The notes: a model not told the origin generated them from the letters alone. Positions 28,058 to 37,188 are shown, counted from the stretch's first letter. The stretch is 64,000 nt of DNA from Microlunatus sp. Gsoil 973 (GCF_009707365.1 NZ_CP046122.1:62001-126000); one strand, 5' to 3'. A program made the numbers and translations.

Positions 28058-28993
28058 TTACGTGTCGGGCGCGCCAGACCCGACCTGGATTAACGCGGCG
28101 TCGACGAACTCTTGGTATTGCCTCAGAAAGGTCTCCATGCCCGCCGGGTCGAGTCCCCATTCGTCAAGTCGTCCGACCGGGCGGGTGGCGGCGACGAGGT
28201 CCCAGTAGGGCTGGTCGCCGAAGTCGACCGTTGGGAAGGCGGCCCGATAGCGGTCGGTGAAGTCCCGGGACGCCTCGTAGCCGTATGCCCACAACAGCTC
28301 CAACCGGATGTTCGCGAGGTCGGACCGCTGATCACCCCAGGCCGCATCCTCCCAGTCGATCACCGCGACCAGCCGACCCTCGGACCACATGGTGTTGCCC
28401 GGCCAGTAGTCGCCGTGCAGGATCCGGCCCGGCAGTTCGGTCCGCTGCGGCCACCACCGGTTCAGTTCGGCACGGATCCGGCTCTCGCGCATCGACTCGT
28501 CGGGCCGGCCCGGCGTCCTCGCCAGCCAGCGGTCGACCCGGGCCGCGTACGGCCGCAACCAGTCACGGACCGGTGTCGCGTCCAGGCGGTGCAGCCGGAC
28601 GAGGACGTTCACCAGTTGCTCGGCCAGCGCATCCGACCAGGTCGCGGCCGGACCCTGGCCTGCGACGTAGCTGATCACCGCGTACGGGCGGTCGAGCAGT
28701 CGGCGAGTGTCATCGGCCAGCCGCGGTTCGGGTACCGGGATGCCGGCCGTCCGCAGCAGAGCGAGCAACCGGGTCTCGGTTGCGGCCGGCCGGGAATCTG
28801 CGGTGACGTTCTTGGGGCCGTACTGACGGACCACGACCGTTTGTTGCGGTGCGTCCGGCCGGACCAGATCCAGCACAGTGATCTGGGCGGACATGCCGCC
28901 GGTCAACCGGCGGACGCCGCCCACTCGGGCACGCGGATCAAGCTGCCGCGCGACCGGGGCGAACTGTGCCGCGAGCTGGTGCTGGGAATCCAC
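28058..28993 (-). CDS. aminoglycoside phosphotransferase-like kinase
   Basis: The 311-residue protein has the APH/choline-kinase fold: the catalytic loop ILHGDYWPGNTMW (HGD...N) and the metal-binding VIDWEDAAWGDQRSDLA. These enzymes phosphorylate small hydroxyl substrates, and many members have nothing to do with antibiotics. No resistance genes lie near, so a metabolic role is likelier. The gene ends 9 bases before the DedA start, so the two may be co-transcribed. Confidence 0.82.
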   Translation of the reverse strand: MDSQHQLAAQFAPVARQLDPRARVGGVRRLTGGMSAQITVLDLVRPDAPQQTVVVRQYGPKNVTADSRPAATETRLLALLRTAGIPVPEPRLADDTRRLLDRPYAVISYVAGQGPAATWSDALAEQLVNVLVRLHRLDATPVRDWLRPYAARVDRWLARTPGRPDESMRESRIRAELNRWWPQRTELPGRILHGDYWPGNTMWSEGRLVAVIDWEDAAWGDQRSDLANIRLELLWAYGYEASRDFTDRYRAAFPTVDFGDQPYWDLVAATRPVGRLDEWGLDPAGMETFLRQYQEFVDAALIQVGSGAPDT

Positions 28994-29045
28994 CGGGCCA
29001 TCTAATCAAGATTTCGCCGCGAGCCGTACGCAATAGGCTGCGTGC

Positions 29046-29558
29046 GTGCGGAACCTGGGAATCGTCGTCACCGGCGCACCTCTGGCAGCGCGGACAGCGG
29101 ATCTGATCACCACAGCGACGGCCGCCGGCTGGCAGACCTCGCTGGCGATCACCGAATCAGCCCGCCCGTGGCTGGCCGGCGTCGACCTCAGCGACACCGG
29201 ATTCCGGGAACCCGGTGCACCGAAGCGGCCGAGACCGGACGCTCTGTGTGTGTTGCCGCTGACCTTCAACACCGGCAGCAAATGGGCGCTCGGCATCGCC
29301 GACAACCGAGCGCTCAGTCTGCTCTGCGAGACACTCGGCGCGGGCAAACCGATCGTCGCAGTACCGCTGGTCAACCAGGATCTGTGGGGCCATCCTGCGT
29401 GGCCGCGGCATCTGGACACATTGGCCTCGGCCGGTGCGGTGATGATCGATCCGGCAACCGGAGACCCGGTGGCGCGGCCACAGGTCTCCGACGACGTGGA
29501 TGATCTCGTCCGTCACTTCGACCCGGATTGGCTGCTCGCCGGACTCGGTCGACGCTGA
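29046..29558 (+). CDS. flavoprotein (PPC decarboxylase-like fold)
   Basis: A 170-residue protein with the flavoprotein fold of Dfp/CoaC and UbiX relatives: LGIVVTGAPLAARTADLITTA, CVLPLTFNTGSKWALGIADN, and AGKPIVAVPLVNQDLWGHPAW. It probably binds FMN. It is too short for bifunctional CoaBC, so a stand-alone role is likely but not known. The start is GTG and the gene is divergent from the kinase-like gene. Confidence 0.78.
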   Translation: MRNLGIVVTGAPLAARTADLITTATAAGWQTSLAITESARPWLAGVDLSDTGFREPGAPKRPRPDALCVLPLTFNTGSKWALGIADNRALSLLCETLGAGKPIVAVPLVNQDLWGHPAWPRHLDTLASAGAVMIDPATGDPVARPQVSDDVDDLVRHFDPDWLLAGLGRR

Positions 29559-29589
29559 TCACCGGCCCCGAACCCGGTCCTGATCGCTG

Positions 29590-30336
29590 TCAACCAAACG
29601 TACGGCCACCGTTGACCGACAACTGCTGGCCGGTCACGAAGCGACCGGCATCCGAGGCGAGGTAGGCGACCGCACCGGCGACGTCGTCGGCGGTGCCCAT
29701 GTGCCCCAGCGGGACGTCCCGGAGATAGCCGGCGAAGTCCTCCTCCGCGGTGCCCTCATGACGTTCGACCGGGATCCATCCCGGTGCGACCAGATTGACG
29801 GTGATCCCGTACGGACCGAGCTCGCGTGCCCACGAACGGGTCAGCCCGAGCTGGGCACCCTTGGCCGAGACGTACGCGCTGGAGTTGGCGTTGCCGATGG
29901 TGAACACCTCGGACCCGATCTGGATGATCCGTCCCCAGCCGCGGCTCTTCATCGTCGGCAGGAACGCGCGGGTGAGCAGCAACGGGCTCTTCACGAAGAA
30001 CTCAAGCTGCTGCAGCATGTCCGACCATTCCAGGTCCTCGATCGGGATCGCGGGTTGCGGCCCGGTCGCGTTGAGCACCAGGACGTCGACCGGACCGAGG
30101 GTCTCGGTGATCGCTGCGCCGAGCTCGGTAACCGCGGATTCGTCGGTGACGTCGGCGGCGAAGACCTCCGCCCTCCCGCCGGCCGCGACGATGCGGTCCC
30201 TGACCGCACAGGCCGCATCGTGGCTGCTGGCATAGTTGATCGCGACCCGGAACCCCTGCGCGGCAAGGGTTTCTGCCATCGCTCGGCCGAGACCACGGGA
30301 CGCACCCGTGATCAACGCGACATGATCATCAGACAT
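29590..30336 (-). CDS. short-chain dehydrogenase/reductase
   Basis: A 248-residue classical SDR: the NAD(P) motif TGASRGLGRA, the LVLNATG segment (NNAG equivalent), and the catalytic Ser plus Tyr-x3-Lys in NSSAYVSAKGAQLG. C-terminal GQQLSVNGGRTF is FabG-like. The substrate is unknown. ATG 30336 begins the first strand, and the open frame upstream is not supported. It is divergent from the Cys-containing regulator of the nitrite cluster. Confidence 0.9.
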   Translation of the reverse strand: MSDDHVALITGASRGLGRAMAETLAAQGFRVAINYASSHDAACAVRDRIVAAGGRAEVFAADVTDESAVTELGAAITETLGPVDVLVLNATGPQPAIPIEDLEWSDMLQQLEFFVKSPLLLTRAFLPTMKSRGWGRIIQIGSEVFTIGNANSSAYVSAKGAQLGLTRSWARELGPYGITVNLVAPGWIPVERHEGTAEEDFAGYLRDVPLGHMGTADDVAGAVAYLASDAGRFVTGQQLSVNGGRTFG

Positions 30337-30488
30337 GGCTGCTCCAGTGCCGTTCGGTGTGCCGACGGCGTAGACCGTCGGGCACGAACTGTATCGACCC
30401 GGCCAGGAATGTCCACGCCTGTCCCGGCGGCCGACCACCCCTTTTTTCTACCCGGGTGCTTGGTTTCTAACAGAATCGGTGTGAAAAT

Positions 30489-31181
30489 TTGAGGGTGGCC
30501 AGTCAGGATCGCACAGCTACCGACACCGAGCCCCCGATTCTCACCGAGAGCCGTGCCAAGGTGCTCGCCGCGCTGCGGGCATCGGAGGCGCCGCTGGGCG
30601 TCGGCGAGATCGCTGAACGCCTCACGCTGCACCCGAACACGGCCCGGTTCCATCTCGACGCGTTGGTTGATTCGGGACTCGCGGTCCGCTCGCTCGAGCG
30701 GCGCGATACGCCCGGCCGGCCCCGGACGCTCTACACCGACGCACCCGGCAGTGACCGGGTCGGCCGACGCAGCTACCAGTTGCTCGCTCAGATCCTGACC
30801 AGTTACGTCGCCGGGCGGGTCGACCAGCCTGCCGCGGCTGCCGAGGAGGCGGGTGAGACCTGGGGCCGGTATCTTGCCGGCCGGCCGGCGCCGTTCGAGA
30901 GGATCGGCGCCGAAGCGGCGACCCGTCGCCTCGTCGAACTGCTGGACGAGATCGGCTTTGCCCCGGAGGTCGTCGACACCGACGAAGACAAACAGGTCCT
31001 GCTGCATCACTGTCCGTTCCGCGAGCTCGCCGAGCAGCACCGGACGGTCGTCTGTTCGATCCATTCCGGCCTGATCCGTGGCGTGCTCGACGAGCTGCGC
31101 GCTCCGCTCGACGCCGGGCGGCTCGAGCCGTTCGTCACGCCGTCGCTATGTGTCGCCCACGTCCTGCCCCGTAAGGACTGA
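30489..31181 (+). CDS. HTH regulator with C-terminal cysteine cluster (SufR/ArsR-like)
   Basis: Residues 20-75 form a winged HTH (LGVGEIAERLTLHPNTARFH). The C-terminal part has Cys175 (HHCPF), Cys189 (VVCSIH) and Cys221 (SLCVAHV), a spacing like the Fe-S-binding region of SufR-type regulators. With NirK and NnrS-like genes next door, it is a good candidate sensor of nitric oxide or redox state through a metal or Fe-S centre. The start is TTG 30489, or GTG 30495. Its stop faces the nitrite reductase gene, 9 bases apart. Confidence 0.8.
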   Translation: MRVASQDRTATDTEPPILTESRAKVLAALRASEAPLGVGEIAERLTLHPNTARFHLDALVDSGLAVRSLERRDTPGRPRTLYTDAPGSDRVGRRSYQLLAQILTSYVAGRVDQPAAAAEEAGETWGRYLAGRPAPFERIGAEAATRRLVELLDEIGFAPEVVDTDEDKQVLLHHCPFRELAEQHRTVVCSIHSGLIRGVLDELRAPLDAGRLEPFVTPSLCVAHVLPRKD

Positions 31182-31190
31182 TCACAGCGG

Positions 31191-33779
31191 CTACCGGGTC
31201 ACCGAGACGATGCCGTGCGCTCCGCGCTCGGCATCGACCATCACGTGGGTGATGAACGGATAGCGACCCGGCTCGGGAAAGGTCAACTCCACGAAGCCGC
31301 CCTGGGCAGGCGCCAGTGCGAGGCTCTGGCTGCCGCCGGGAGAGGACCGTCGGAGCAGGTAGGCACCCTCGGAGTAGACCGTGTCGAACCGGGCGCCGAC
31401 GACATGGAAGGACAGCGAGCGGTTGGGTCCGGCATCGAGCACCCAGATGCGGATCCGTTCACCCGGCTTCGCGGTCAGCGGCCGGTGATCGTACTGGTTG
31501 ACGTAGCCGTTGAACACCACGGCATCAGGCCTGTCGGCCCGCAGCTTGGCGACGTCGACCGGCCCGCCCTGTGCACCGAGGTAGAGCTCGGATTGCAGCA
31601 GCACATAACTGCGCTCGACCTCGGGCAGGCCCGGCGGATCGATCACGACGGCGCCGAACATACCGTTGGCGATGTGCGCCGACATCGGCATCGATGCGCA
31701 GTGATACATCCAGATGCCTGCCCGGTCGGCGCGGAAGCGGTAGACCAGCGATTCGCCCGGCGCGATCGTACGCATCGGGCGGTCGGGCGCGACCGACCCG
31801 GCGTGGAAGTCGACCGAATGCCCCATCGAGCCGTGATTGACCAAGGTGATCACGAAGACATCCCCGAGCCGGCCGTGCAGGATCGGGCCCGGCATCGAAC
31901 CGTTGAACGTCCACAGGCGTTGGGTGACCCCGGGAGCCACCTCGCGGTTCACCTCCTCGACCGTCAACGTCACCCGATGCACCCTGGCCTCGGACAGCGG
32001 CGGAAGGACGGCGTCGTGTGCGGTGAATCCCTGCCGCGGTGGCTTCTGGAAGTCCAGTGCTGCGGCCGCACCGGCCGTGCTGCTGTGATCACCGGGGGAG
32101 TGATCGCCCGGGACCGGCTGCTGAGGGGTGTGCGCGGAACGGCCTGTCACGACGATGTGGAGGACCATGCCCATCTGCCGGTGACCAACGACAGAACACC
32201 ACCCCTCGAGGTCGCGTCCGACCACCGGAACCACGACGCGGCCGGACCGGCCAGGCTGCAGTCGGCCGGTGTCGGCACCCGTCTCCAGGACCAGGTCGTG
32301 GACGGTGCCGCTGTCGGTGTTCGTCACCACGATGATCAGCCGGTCGCCGCGCCGTACCGTGATCGTCGCCGGGCTGAATCGCATGTCCTTGGCCTCGACC
32401 CGCGCCGTGGTCGTCTGCCCGGTGCTCACCACCCCGGCCGACACGTTGTGGTTCGTCCGGCTCGCCGCCGGATCCAGGGCCACGCCGACGGTGACCGACA
32501 ACACGACCGCGGCCAGCCCGACCGCCGCGAACCCGGCAAGCTGCCGACCGGGGCGACGGATCTCGGGAGCCGGTCGATCCGCGTGAGCAGCGCGGATCGC
32601 CAGGAACAACAGGGGTAGGAAGGCGGCCAGACCGCCGAGGGTCAGAATCGAGGCCGCTACCCGTACCAGATCGGGCACCGGCAGCGCACACAGCAGCAGC
32701 CCGCCGTTGATCATCACGATCCGCAACGGCGCCGCACGGTCGATGGCGGCGTTGGCGGCCCGCACCGACGCCGGTCCGTGGCTCAGCGCCATCGGCACCA
32801 GGTAGGACAACGCGCCGACCAGTACCTGGGCGCCGAAGCCGGCGGCAAGGAACGGCGTCAGCCACTCGAACCGCGGCCCGACCGCCGCCCACGAGGGCAC
32901 TGTGGCGACGGCGATCATCAAGGCCACCAGGCAGCCGGCCAGCCACAACAAGCCGGCCATCACCGACCAGGTCGGATACGACGCCGGTGGTTTGCGTCGC
33001 GCAGTCTCCACCAACGGAACACCGATCACTGTCAGGCCCGACAGATAACCCAGCAGTCCGGCGGCGGCCAGATATTGCACACCGGCCGACGCACCGCCGA
33101 CGATGATCACCAAGGATGCGGTGAGGATCGGCAACGCCCGCCGGGCAGCCCGCTCCGCACCATCGGCGATCCTGGTGCGCAGCATCGTCGGCCACAGGGT
33201 CACCAAGGTGCCGATCACCGTCAGCCCGACCCAGCCGAGAACGTTGATCATGGCATGGGCGAACCTCAGTTGATCTTCGAGTGGATCTCCCAACCCGCGG
33301 GCGAGCGCGGTTCCCACGCCGGCACCGACGGGCAGGCAACAGGCCGCCGTGAGGTAGTAGCGCACCGTCACCGCAAAGCGTCCCGGGAGTGCCTTCCGGA
33401 ATCGTTGGGCCAGTGAGATGCCGTGCCAGATCACCGCGACACCGACGCCGGTCGCACCGGCGACCGTGATCATCCAGATGCCACTGAGGACACCGATGAC
33501 GACTGCGACGACACCGAGATTCAAGATCGCCAGTCGCCGGCTCTGTTCTGGCCGATCGCCCGGGCGGGGCGGGCTGTGCAGCAGTGCATCGGCGAAATGC
33601 CGGCTCCAGACCAGAATCGCGTGGCTGACCGCTCCGAGCAGCAGCAGGTGGATCATCAGCCAGCGCGGCACCGGTACGAGCGGATGGATGAGGGCGGCGA
33701 TCAGCACTGCGACCAGCCAGCCGACGACCGGTAGATCCCGCAGGGCCCAGAATCCGCGTCGGGTCGCCGTGTCGGTCAT
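31191..33779 (-). CDS. membrane domain-cupredoxin-copper nitrite reductase fusion
   Basis: The 862-residue protein has three parts. Residues about 1-450 hold eleven or twelve membrane helices. Residues about 455-550 are a cupredoxin with type 1 copper ligands (VHDL, GWCSVVGHRQMGM). From about 570 to the end is a NirK/AniA-type reductase: HSVDFHAGS carries the catalytic Asp and a type 2 His, MYHCASMPMSAH the type 1 Cys/His/Met, and LSFHVVG and PFITHV further His ligands. It would reduce nitrite to NO outside the membrane, with the extra cupredoxin as electron relay. ATG 33779 overlaps the stop of the upstream gene (ATGA), so the two are coupled. Confidence 0.9.
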   Translation of the reverse strand: MTDTATRRGFWALRDLPVVGWLVAVLIAALIHPLVPVPRWLMIHLLLLGAVSHAILVWSRHFADALLHSPPRPGDRPEQSRRLAILNLGVVAVVIGVLSGIWMITVAGATGVGVAVIWHGISLAQRFRKALPGRFAVTVRYYLTAACCLPVGAGVGTALARGLGDPLEDQLRFAHAMINVLGWVGLTVIGTLVTLWPTMLRTRIADGAERAARRALPILTASLVIIVGGASAGVQYLAAAGLLGYLSGLTVIGVPLVETARRKPPASYPTWSVMAGLLWLAGCLVALMIAVATVPSWAAVGPRFEWLTPFLAAGFGAQVLVGALSYLVPMALSHGPASVRAANAAIDRAAPLRIVMINGGLLLCALPVPDLVRVAASILTLGGLAAFLPLLFLAIRAAHADRPAPEIRRPGRQLAGFAAVGLAAVVLSVTVGVALDPAASRTNHNVSAGVVSTGQTTTARVEAKDMRFSPATITVRRGDRLIIVVTNTDSGTVHDLVLETGADTGRLQPGRSGRVVVPVVGRDLEGWCSVVGHRQMGMVLHIVVTGRSAHTPQQPVPGDHSPGDHSSTAGAAAALDFQKPPRQGFTAHDAVLPPLSEARVHRVTLTVEEVNREVAPGVTQRLWTFNGSMPGPILHGRLGDVFVITLVNHGSMGHSVDFHAGSVAPDRPMRTIAPGESLVYRFRADRAGIWMYHCASMPMSAHIANGMFGAVVIDPPGLPEVERSYVLLQSELYLGAQGGPVDVAKLRADRPDAVVFNGYVNQYDHRPLTAKPGERIRIWVLDAGPNRSLSFHVVGARFDTVYSEGAYLLRRSSPGGSQSLALAPAQGGFVELTFPEPGRYPFITHVMVDAERGAHGIVSVTR

Positions 33780-34960
33780 CGTTGGTTCCCGGCCCGGGCC
33801 GCCGACCAGATCGCGATCATGAGGAACACCAACAGGGAAAGGATGTTCACCACACCGGCGGCCTGCCACACGGCCCGGACCCCGAGGCTGTCACCGACCC
33901 AGAGCCGCGTCAGCAGGGACGCATGCAGACCGAACGCCGCCGCCCACATGACCGGCCGGTAGGGCAGCGGGCGGCGCAGCACCGCGGGCATGATCACCGG
34001 CGCGTGAGCCATGATCATCGAGATGGTGAATCCGAGGAACACGGCATGGACGACGGCGTCGTAGCGGGCACCGGCCCAGGCCGGACCGGTGGTCAACCAG
34101 ACGCTTCCGGCAACAGCGAGCCAGAGGTAGCCGGCGAGCATGCACCCGGCGATGAAACGCGGCAGACCACCGGACCGGATGGTGCGCCGGGCCACATCGT
34201 GAGCGGCCAGCCAGCAGGTCAGGCCGATCAAGCTCAGGCCGAGCAGCGGGTAACCGACCGGCGGCCACAACAGTGAGCTGACCACGCCGACGGTCAGGCC
34301 GAGCCCGAGCAGTGCCAGATTGCGGTCGGCGCCGCCACTCATGCTCAACCTGGCGAGTTCCAGGCGCTCGCCGGCGATGGTCAGGACGATGAATCCGATC
34401 AGCCAGGGCAGCAGGACCGGTACCGGCGACCCGCCGAGCCACAGCGTCAGCGCCCCGACCGCGAGGACCGCTCCGAAGGCCTGAACCAGTACGGCAACAT
34501 CGCGCTGCCGTCGCCAGAGCGGGACGTAGACCGCGATCAGCGCGATCATCCCCAGCAGTTGTACCGACTTGCCGACCGGCAACGGTGCCGGGGAGAGCAG
34601 CAGGACGCTGCCGAGTCCGGTGAGGACCGGCGCACTGAAGCCGTACGGACGGCGCAGGGCGATCGCGCGCTCCAGGGCGATCACCGTGCCGACGAAGCCG
34701 ATGACCAGCAACATCCCGTGTACCTGCGGCAACCGGTCTGTCGAGACCGGAGCGGGCAGGCCGAGCAGAACCAGGGCCGCGTCCAGTCCGGTCAGCAGTG
34801 CCAGGCCAGCAGGAAGCATGAGCAGGATCCGGCCCAGTGGAGCCGGTCCATGAGGCCGCGGCGAACGGCGTGCCTGTGCGACGGCTCGTTGCGGTGGAGC
34901 CTCACCTGACGAAAGATCCGAAACCAGATCGTCGGCCCGGCTATTTTTCACAATGCACAT
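33776..34960 (-). CDS. NnrS-like polytopic membrane protein
   Basis: A 394-residue protein with about twelve hydrophobic helices, including GRILLMLPAGLALLTGLDAA, QVHGMLLVIGFVGTVIALE and HAVFLGFTISMIMAHAPVIM. The conserved His in the QVHG, HAVF and AHAP motifs could bind haem or copper, as in NnrS and NnrS-like proteins of denitrifiers. It is translationally coupled to the NirK fusion. The ATG at 34960 gives MCIVKNSRADD, and a GTG three codons later is possible. A 14-base inverted repeat covers this start. Confidence 0.75.
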   Translation of the reverse strand: MCIVKNSRADDLVSDLSSGEAPPQRAVAQARRSPRPHGPAPLGRILLMLPAGLALLTGLDAALVLLGLPAPVSTDRLPQVHGMLLVIGFVGTVIALERAIALRRPYGFSAPVLTGLGSVLLLSPAPLPVGKSVQLLGMIALIAVYVPLWRRQRDVAVLVQAFGAVLAVGALTLWLGGSPVPVLLPWLIGFIVLTIAGERLELARLSMSGGADRNLALLGLGLTVGVVSSLLWPPVGYPLLGLSLIGLTCWLAAHDVARRTIRSGGLPRFIAGCMLAGYLWLAVAGSVWLTTGPAWAGARYDAVVHAVFLGFTISMIMAHAPVIMPAVLRRPLPYRPVMWAAAFGLHASLLTRLWVGDSLGVRAVWQAAGVVNILSLLVFLMIAIWSAARAGNQR

Positions 34961-34963
34961 TGT
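34950..34963. promoter_or_regulatory. inverted repeat ACAATG-CA-CATTGT over the NnrS-like gene start
   Basis: Six bases pair with six around a 2-base spacer in the AT-rich gap between the NnrS-like/NirK operon and the divergent hemerythrin gene. Its position over the start codon suits a repressor site, and the Cys-containing regulator at 30489 is the obvious candidate protein. It is only loosely like CRP/FNR-type sites. Confidence 0.45.
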
Positions 34964-35027
34964 AATAATGTAGGAGCGGGGTTGCCAGTCAGGTGGTCCG
35001 ACGGTGTGGAACTGGGAGGTAGAAGAA

Positions 35028-35843
35028 GTGGATGATGTTGTGGTTGCCTCGACCGAGGCGGATGCGCGGGCTGCCGGAGTGATCGAACGGCATCACGCCC
35101 GGCTTGCTGCTGATCTTGCTGCGCTGGTCCAGGCGACGATCTCGTCGGCCGCCGACGGTGATCCGGTTCGTGGCACGGAGTCCCGGCAGCGGCTGGTCGA
35201 CTGGGCCCGCCGGGAACTGGTACCGCACGCGCTGGCCGAGGAGGCGACCCTCTATCCAGCCGCGCAGCGGCGTACCGAGGCGCGACTGCTGGTCGACGGA
35301 ATGCTGGACGAACACCGGTGGATCGTCGATCTGGTCGACGAGGTCGAGACCGAGCCGGGAACGGTGGCGTCGGCGGCCGCGGCGCGGGCGCTCCTGGCGA
35401 TGTTCGAGGCACATCTGGTCAAGGAGAACGAGCTATTGATTCCGTTGCTGAGCAGCGCCCCCGACATATCGCTCACCGACCTGCTGGCTCGGATGGAGAG
35501 TACGGTCGCCGGGGAACCGGACCATCAGGAACTGGCCGCCGGCGCCGACCACCACTGCAGTTGTGGCGAGCTCGACGCACCGGGCCTGCCGGAGTTGGAT
35601 GCGCGGACCATTCCGCACGCGATCCGCCACGCCACGATCTTCGGTGCGTTGGACGGTGTCGGAGCCGGAGGTGGGATCATCCTCGTCGCCTCACACAATC
35701 CGTTGCCGCTGTTGGCCCAGCTCGAGCAAAGGTCGCCGGGCGCCTTCACCGTGGAATACCTGGAGGAGGGGCCGGAGACCTGGCGGCTGGCCCTGGTGCG
35801 GTCGGCCACGAGTCAGCAGCGGTCGCCGTCCTTGCTCGTCTGA
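35028..35843 (+). CDS. hemerythrin (HHE)-DUF2249 protein
   Basis: The 271-residue protein has an N-terminal hemerythrin-like four-helix bundle with iron ligands in ERHHARL, PHALAEEATLYP, LDEHRWIV and FEAHLVKENELL. A linker with HHCSCG follows, then a C-terminal DUF2249 domain (LDARTIPHAIRHATIFGALD, GGGIILVASHNPLPLL). HHE proteins near denitrification genes handle nitric oxide or repair Fe-S damage. GTG 35028 has GGGAGG 8 bases upstream, which decides it over the GTG at 35004. It is divergent from the NnrS-like/NirK operon. Confidence 0.88.
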   Translation: MDDVVVASTEADARAAGVIERHHARLAADLAALVQATISSAADGDPVRGTESRQRLVDWARRELVPHALAEEATLYPAAQRRTEARLLVDGMLDEHRWIVDLVDEVETEPGTVASAAAARALLAMFEAHLVKENELLIPLLSSAPDISLTDLLARMESTVAGEPDHQELAAGADHHCSCGELDAPGLPELDARTIPHAIRHATIFGALDGVGAGGGIILVASHNPLPLLAQLEQRSPGAFTVEYLEEGPETWRLALVRSATSQQRSPSLLV

Positions 35844-35998
35844 CAGGCGGCGCTGCTCGAGCTGCCAGTCCCTGGATATCTCACAACTGCACCGGCGAAA
35901 AGCCCCGGATCGACGTTCTTGGGGATTTTGGCGTGCGTCGCCCCGTTTTGGGAGAAACTTGTCGAAACCGCGGGGGGCTGTTCGACGTCTATGTAGAG

Positions 35999-36017
35999 GG
36001 CGGTCATCGGGACCGCC
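35999..36017 (+). promoter_or_regulatory. hairpin in the leader of the 48-aa gene
   Basis: GGCGGTC and GACCGCC form a 7-bp stem with a 5-base loop, ending 7 bases before the AAGGAG ribosome binding site of the next small gene. It may regulate translation or end the hemerythrin transcript. No T-run follows, so a classical terminator is unlikely. Confidence 0.35.
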
Positions 36018-36037
36018 GCATAGCAAGGAGCAGCACG

Positions 36038-36184
36038 ATGACCAGCAATCCGACCAAGGCCGGCGGGGCCATGGTGTGCCATTGCGGTCGACCGGCAACT
36101 CACACGGTCAGCAACGGCGCCGTGACGCTGCGGACCTGCTACCTGCACGCACGTAAGGCAGCCCTCGCCCTTCGGGCGGCCTGA
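36038..36184 (+). CDS. 48-aa zinc-ribbon-like small protein
   Basis: ATG 36038 is preceded by AAGGAG at 7 bases. The product has CHCGRPATH near the middle and CYLHARKA near the end, a C-x-C...C-x-x-H set able to hold one zinc. There is no signal or membrane segment. I do not recognise a named family. The strong ribosome binding site, clean stop and cysteine pattern support a real gene. It ends 23 bases before the convergent HNH nuclease gene. Confidence 0.6.
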   Translation: MTSNPTKAGGAMVCHCGRPATHTVSNGAVTLRTCYLHARKAALALRAA

Positions 36185-36207
36185 GGGCTCGACGCCCCAG
36201 CGCAGGT

Positions 36208-37188
36208 TCAGCCGTCCTCGCAGGCGATTCCGTCGTGATCGCCGTCGAGTCGATGCGGATCGGAACCGGTGACGATGATCGGCCCGGTGACGTCGGCGCA
36301 GTCCAGGTCAGGCGGATAGGGCGGAATGCACGGGCTGTAGCCGGGTGCACATTTGCCGGGACCGCCATTCGGGTCGGCCGGAGGGCGGCTCTGCTGGATC
36401 GGCGGCGTGGACGTCGGCTCGGGCCGGGGTGCGGGGTGGCCGGGGATCACTGCTGCGGTGGGCAGGCTCAGCGTCGGGCATGCGGTCAGGACGCGAACCA
36501 TCGCAGCCCGTTCGGCGGCGGTGACCCACAGGCGGTATTTCTTCTTCACTGCGACCTGATGCGCGACGTAGGTGCACCGGAAGCTTTTGTTCGGCGGCAA
36601 CCAGGTAGCGGTGTCCCCGTCACCCTTGCTCGCGTTGGTCGGGCCGTCAACGGCGTAGAGGTTCAGGGTGTCATTGGCGAACCGAAGCCGCTTGTGTGCC
36701 GGCCACTGTTGGGCGCCCTTCTGCCAGGCGTCGGACAGTGCCACGACGTGGTCGATCTGCACCGCCGATGAGGTGCTGGGTCCACGTCGGAAATGGATGA
36801 TCCTGCCCGTGTACGGATCCTGCAGGATTCCGTCGAGGACAAGGCATCCGTCGAACTTCTTCTTGATCAGATCGCGGTTCAGCACGTCCTGCCGCTGATC
36901 GCAGCCGTTGCCGTCGGTGTCGGTCCACGGGGCGCCGAACCGGTCGCGGTCATATCCGGTCTTCGGCGCTCTGCCCTTGGTGGTCAGGGCCAGCGCCCCC
37001 GCGAGGGCGGTCCCGGGCTCGGCGCTGGGCGTCTTCGTTGGTGCCGGTATCGGCGTCGCCGTCGGATTCGGAGCGGCGGTCGAGCCGGCCGGAGCGGGAG
37101 GAACGACGAGTGCGAGCATGATCAACAGGGCGAAGACGCCACCGATGGACGCGCCGGTGACGGCAGCGGTACGTTTCCAGCCGCTCAC
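36208..37188 (-). CDS. secreted HNH nuclease (GmrSD C-terminal/DUF1524 type) with excalibur domain
   Basis: The 326-residue protein starts with a membrane signal or anchor (GGVFALLIMLALVV) and a Pro/Thr linker. A DUF1524-type HNH domain follows (VQIDHVVALSDAWQKGA, NDTLNLYAVDGPTNASKGD, FRCTYVAHQVAVK). The C-terminus is an excalibur calcium-binding motif (DPHRLDGDHDGIACED). This is the layout of secreted actinobacterial nucleases that degrade extracellular DNA. Export and calcium dependence are inferred. The next upstream gene also carries an excalibur motif. Confidence 0.85.
   Translation of the reverse strand: MSGWKRTAAVTGASIGGVFALLIMLALVVPPAPAGSTAAPNPTATPIPAPTKTPSAEPGTALAGALALTTKGRAPKTGYDRDRFGAPWTDTDGNGCDQRQDVLNRDLIKKKFDGCLVLDGILQDPYTGRIIHFRRGPSTSSAVQIDHVVALSDAWQKGAQQWPAHKRLRFANDTLNLYAVDGPTNASKGDGDTATWLPPNKSFRCTYVAHQVAVKKKYRLWVTAAERAAMVRVLTACPTLSLPTAAVIPGHPAPRPEPTSTPPIQQSRPPADPNGGPGKCAPGYSPCIPPYPPDLDCADVTGPIIVTGSDPHRLDGDHDGIACEDG

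Noticed and set aside
28058-28993. aminoglycoside resistance gene
   Set aside because: Only the general kinase fold is seen. The family is mostly metabolic and no resistance context is present.
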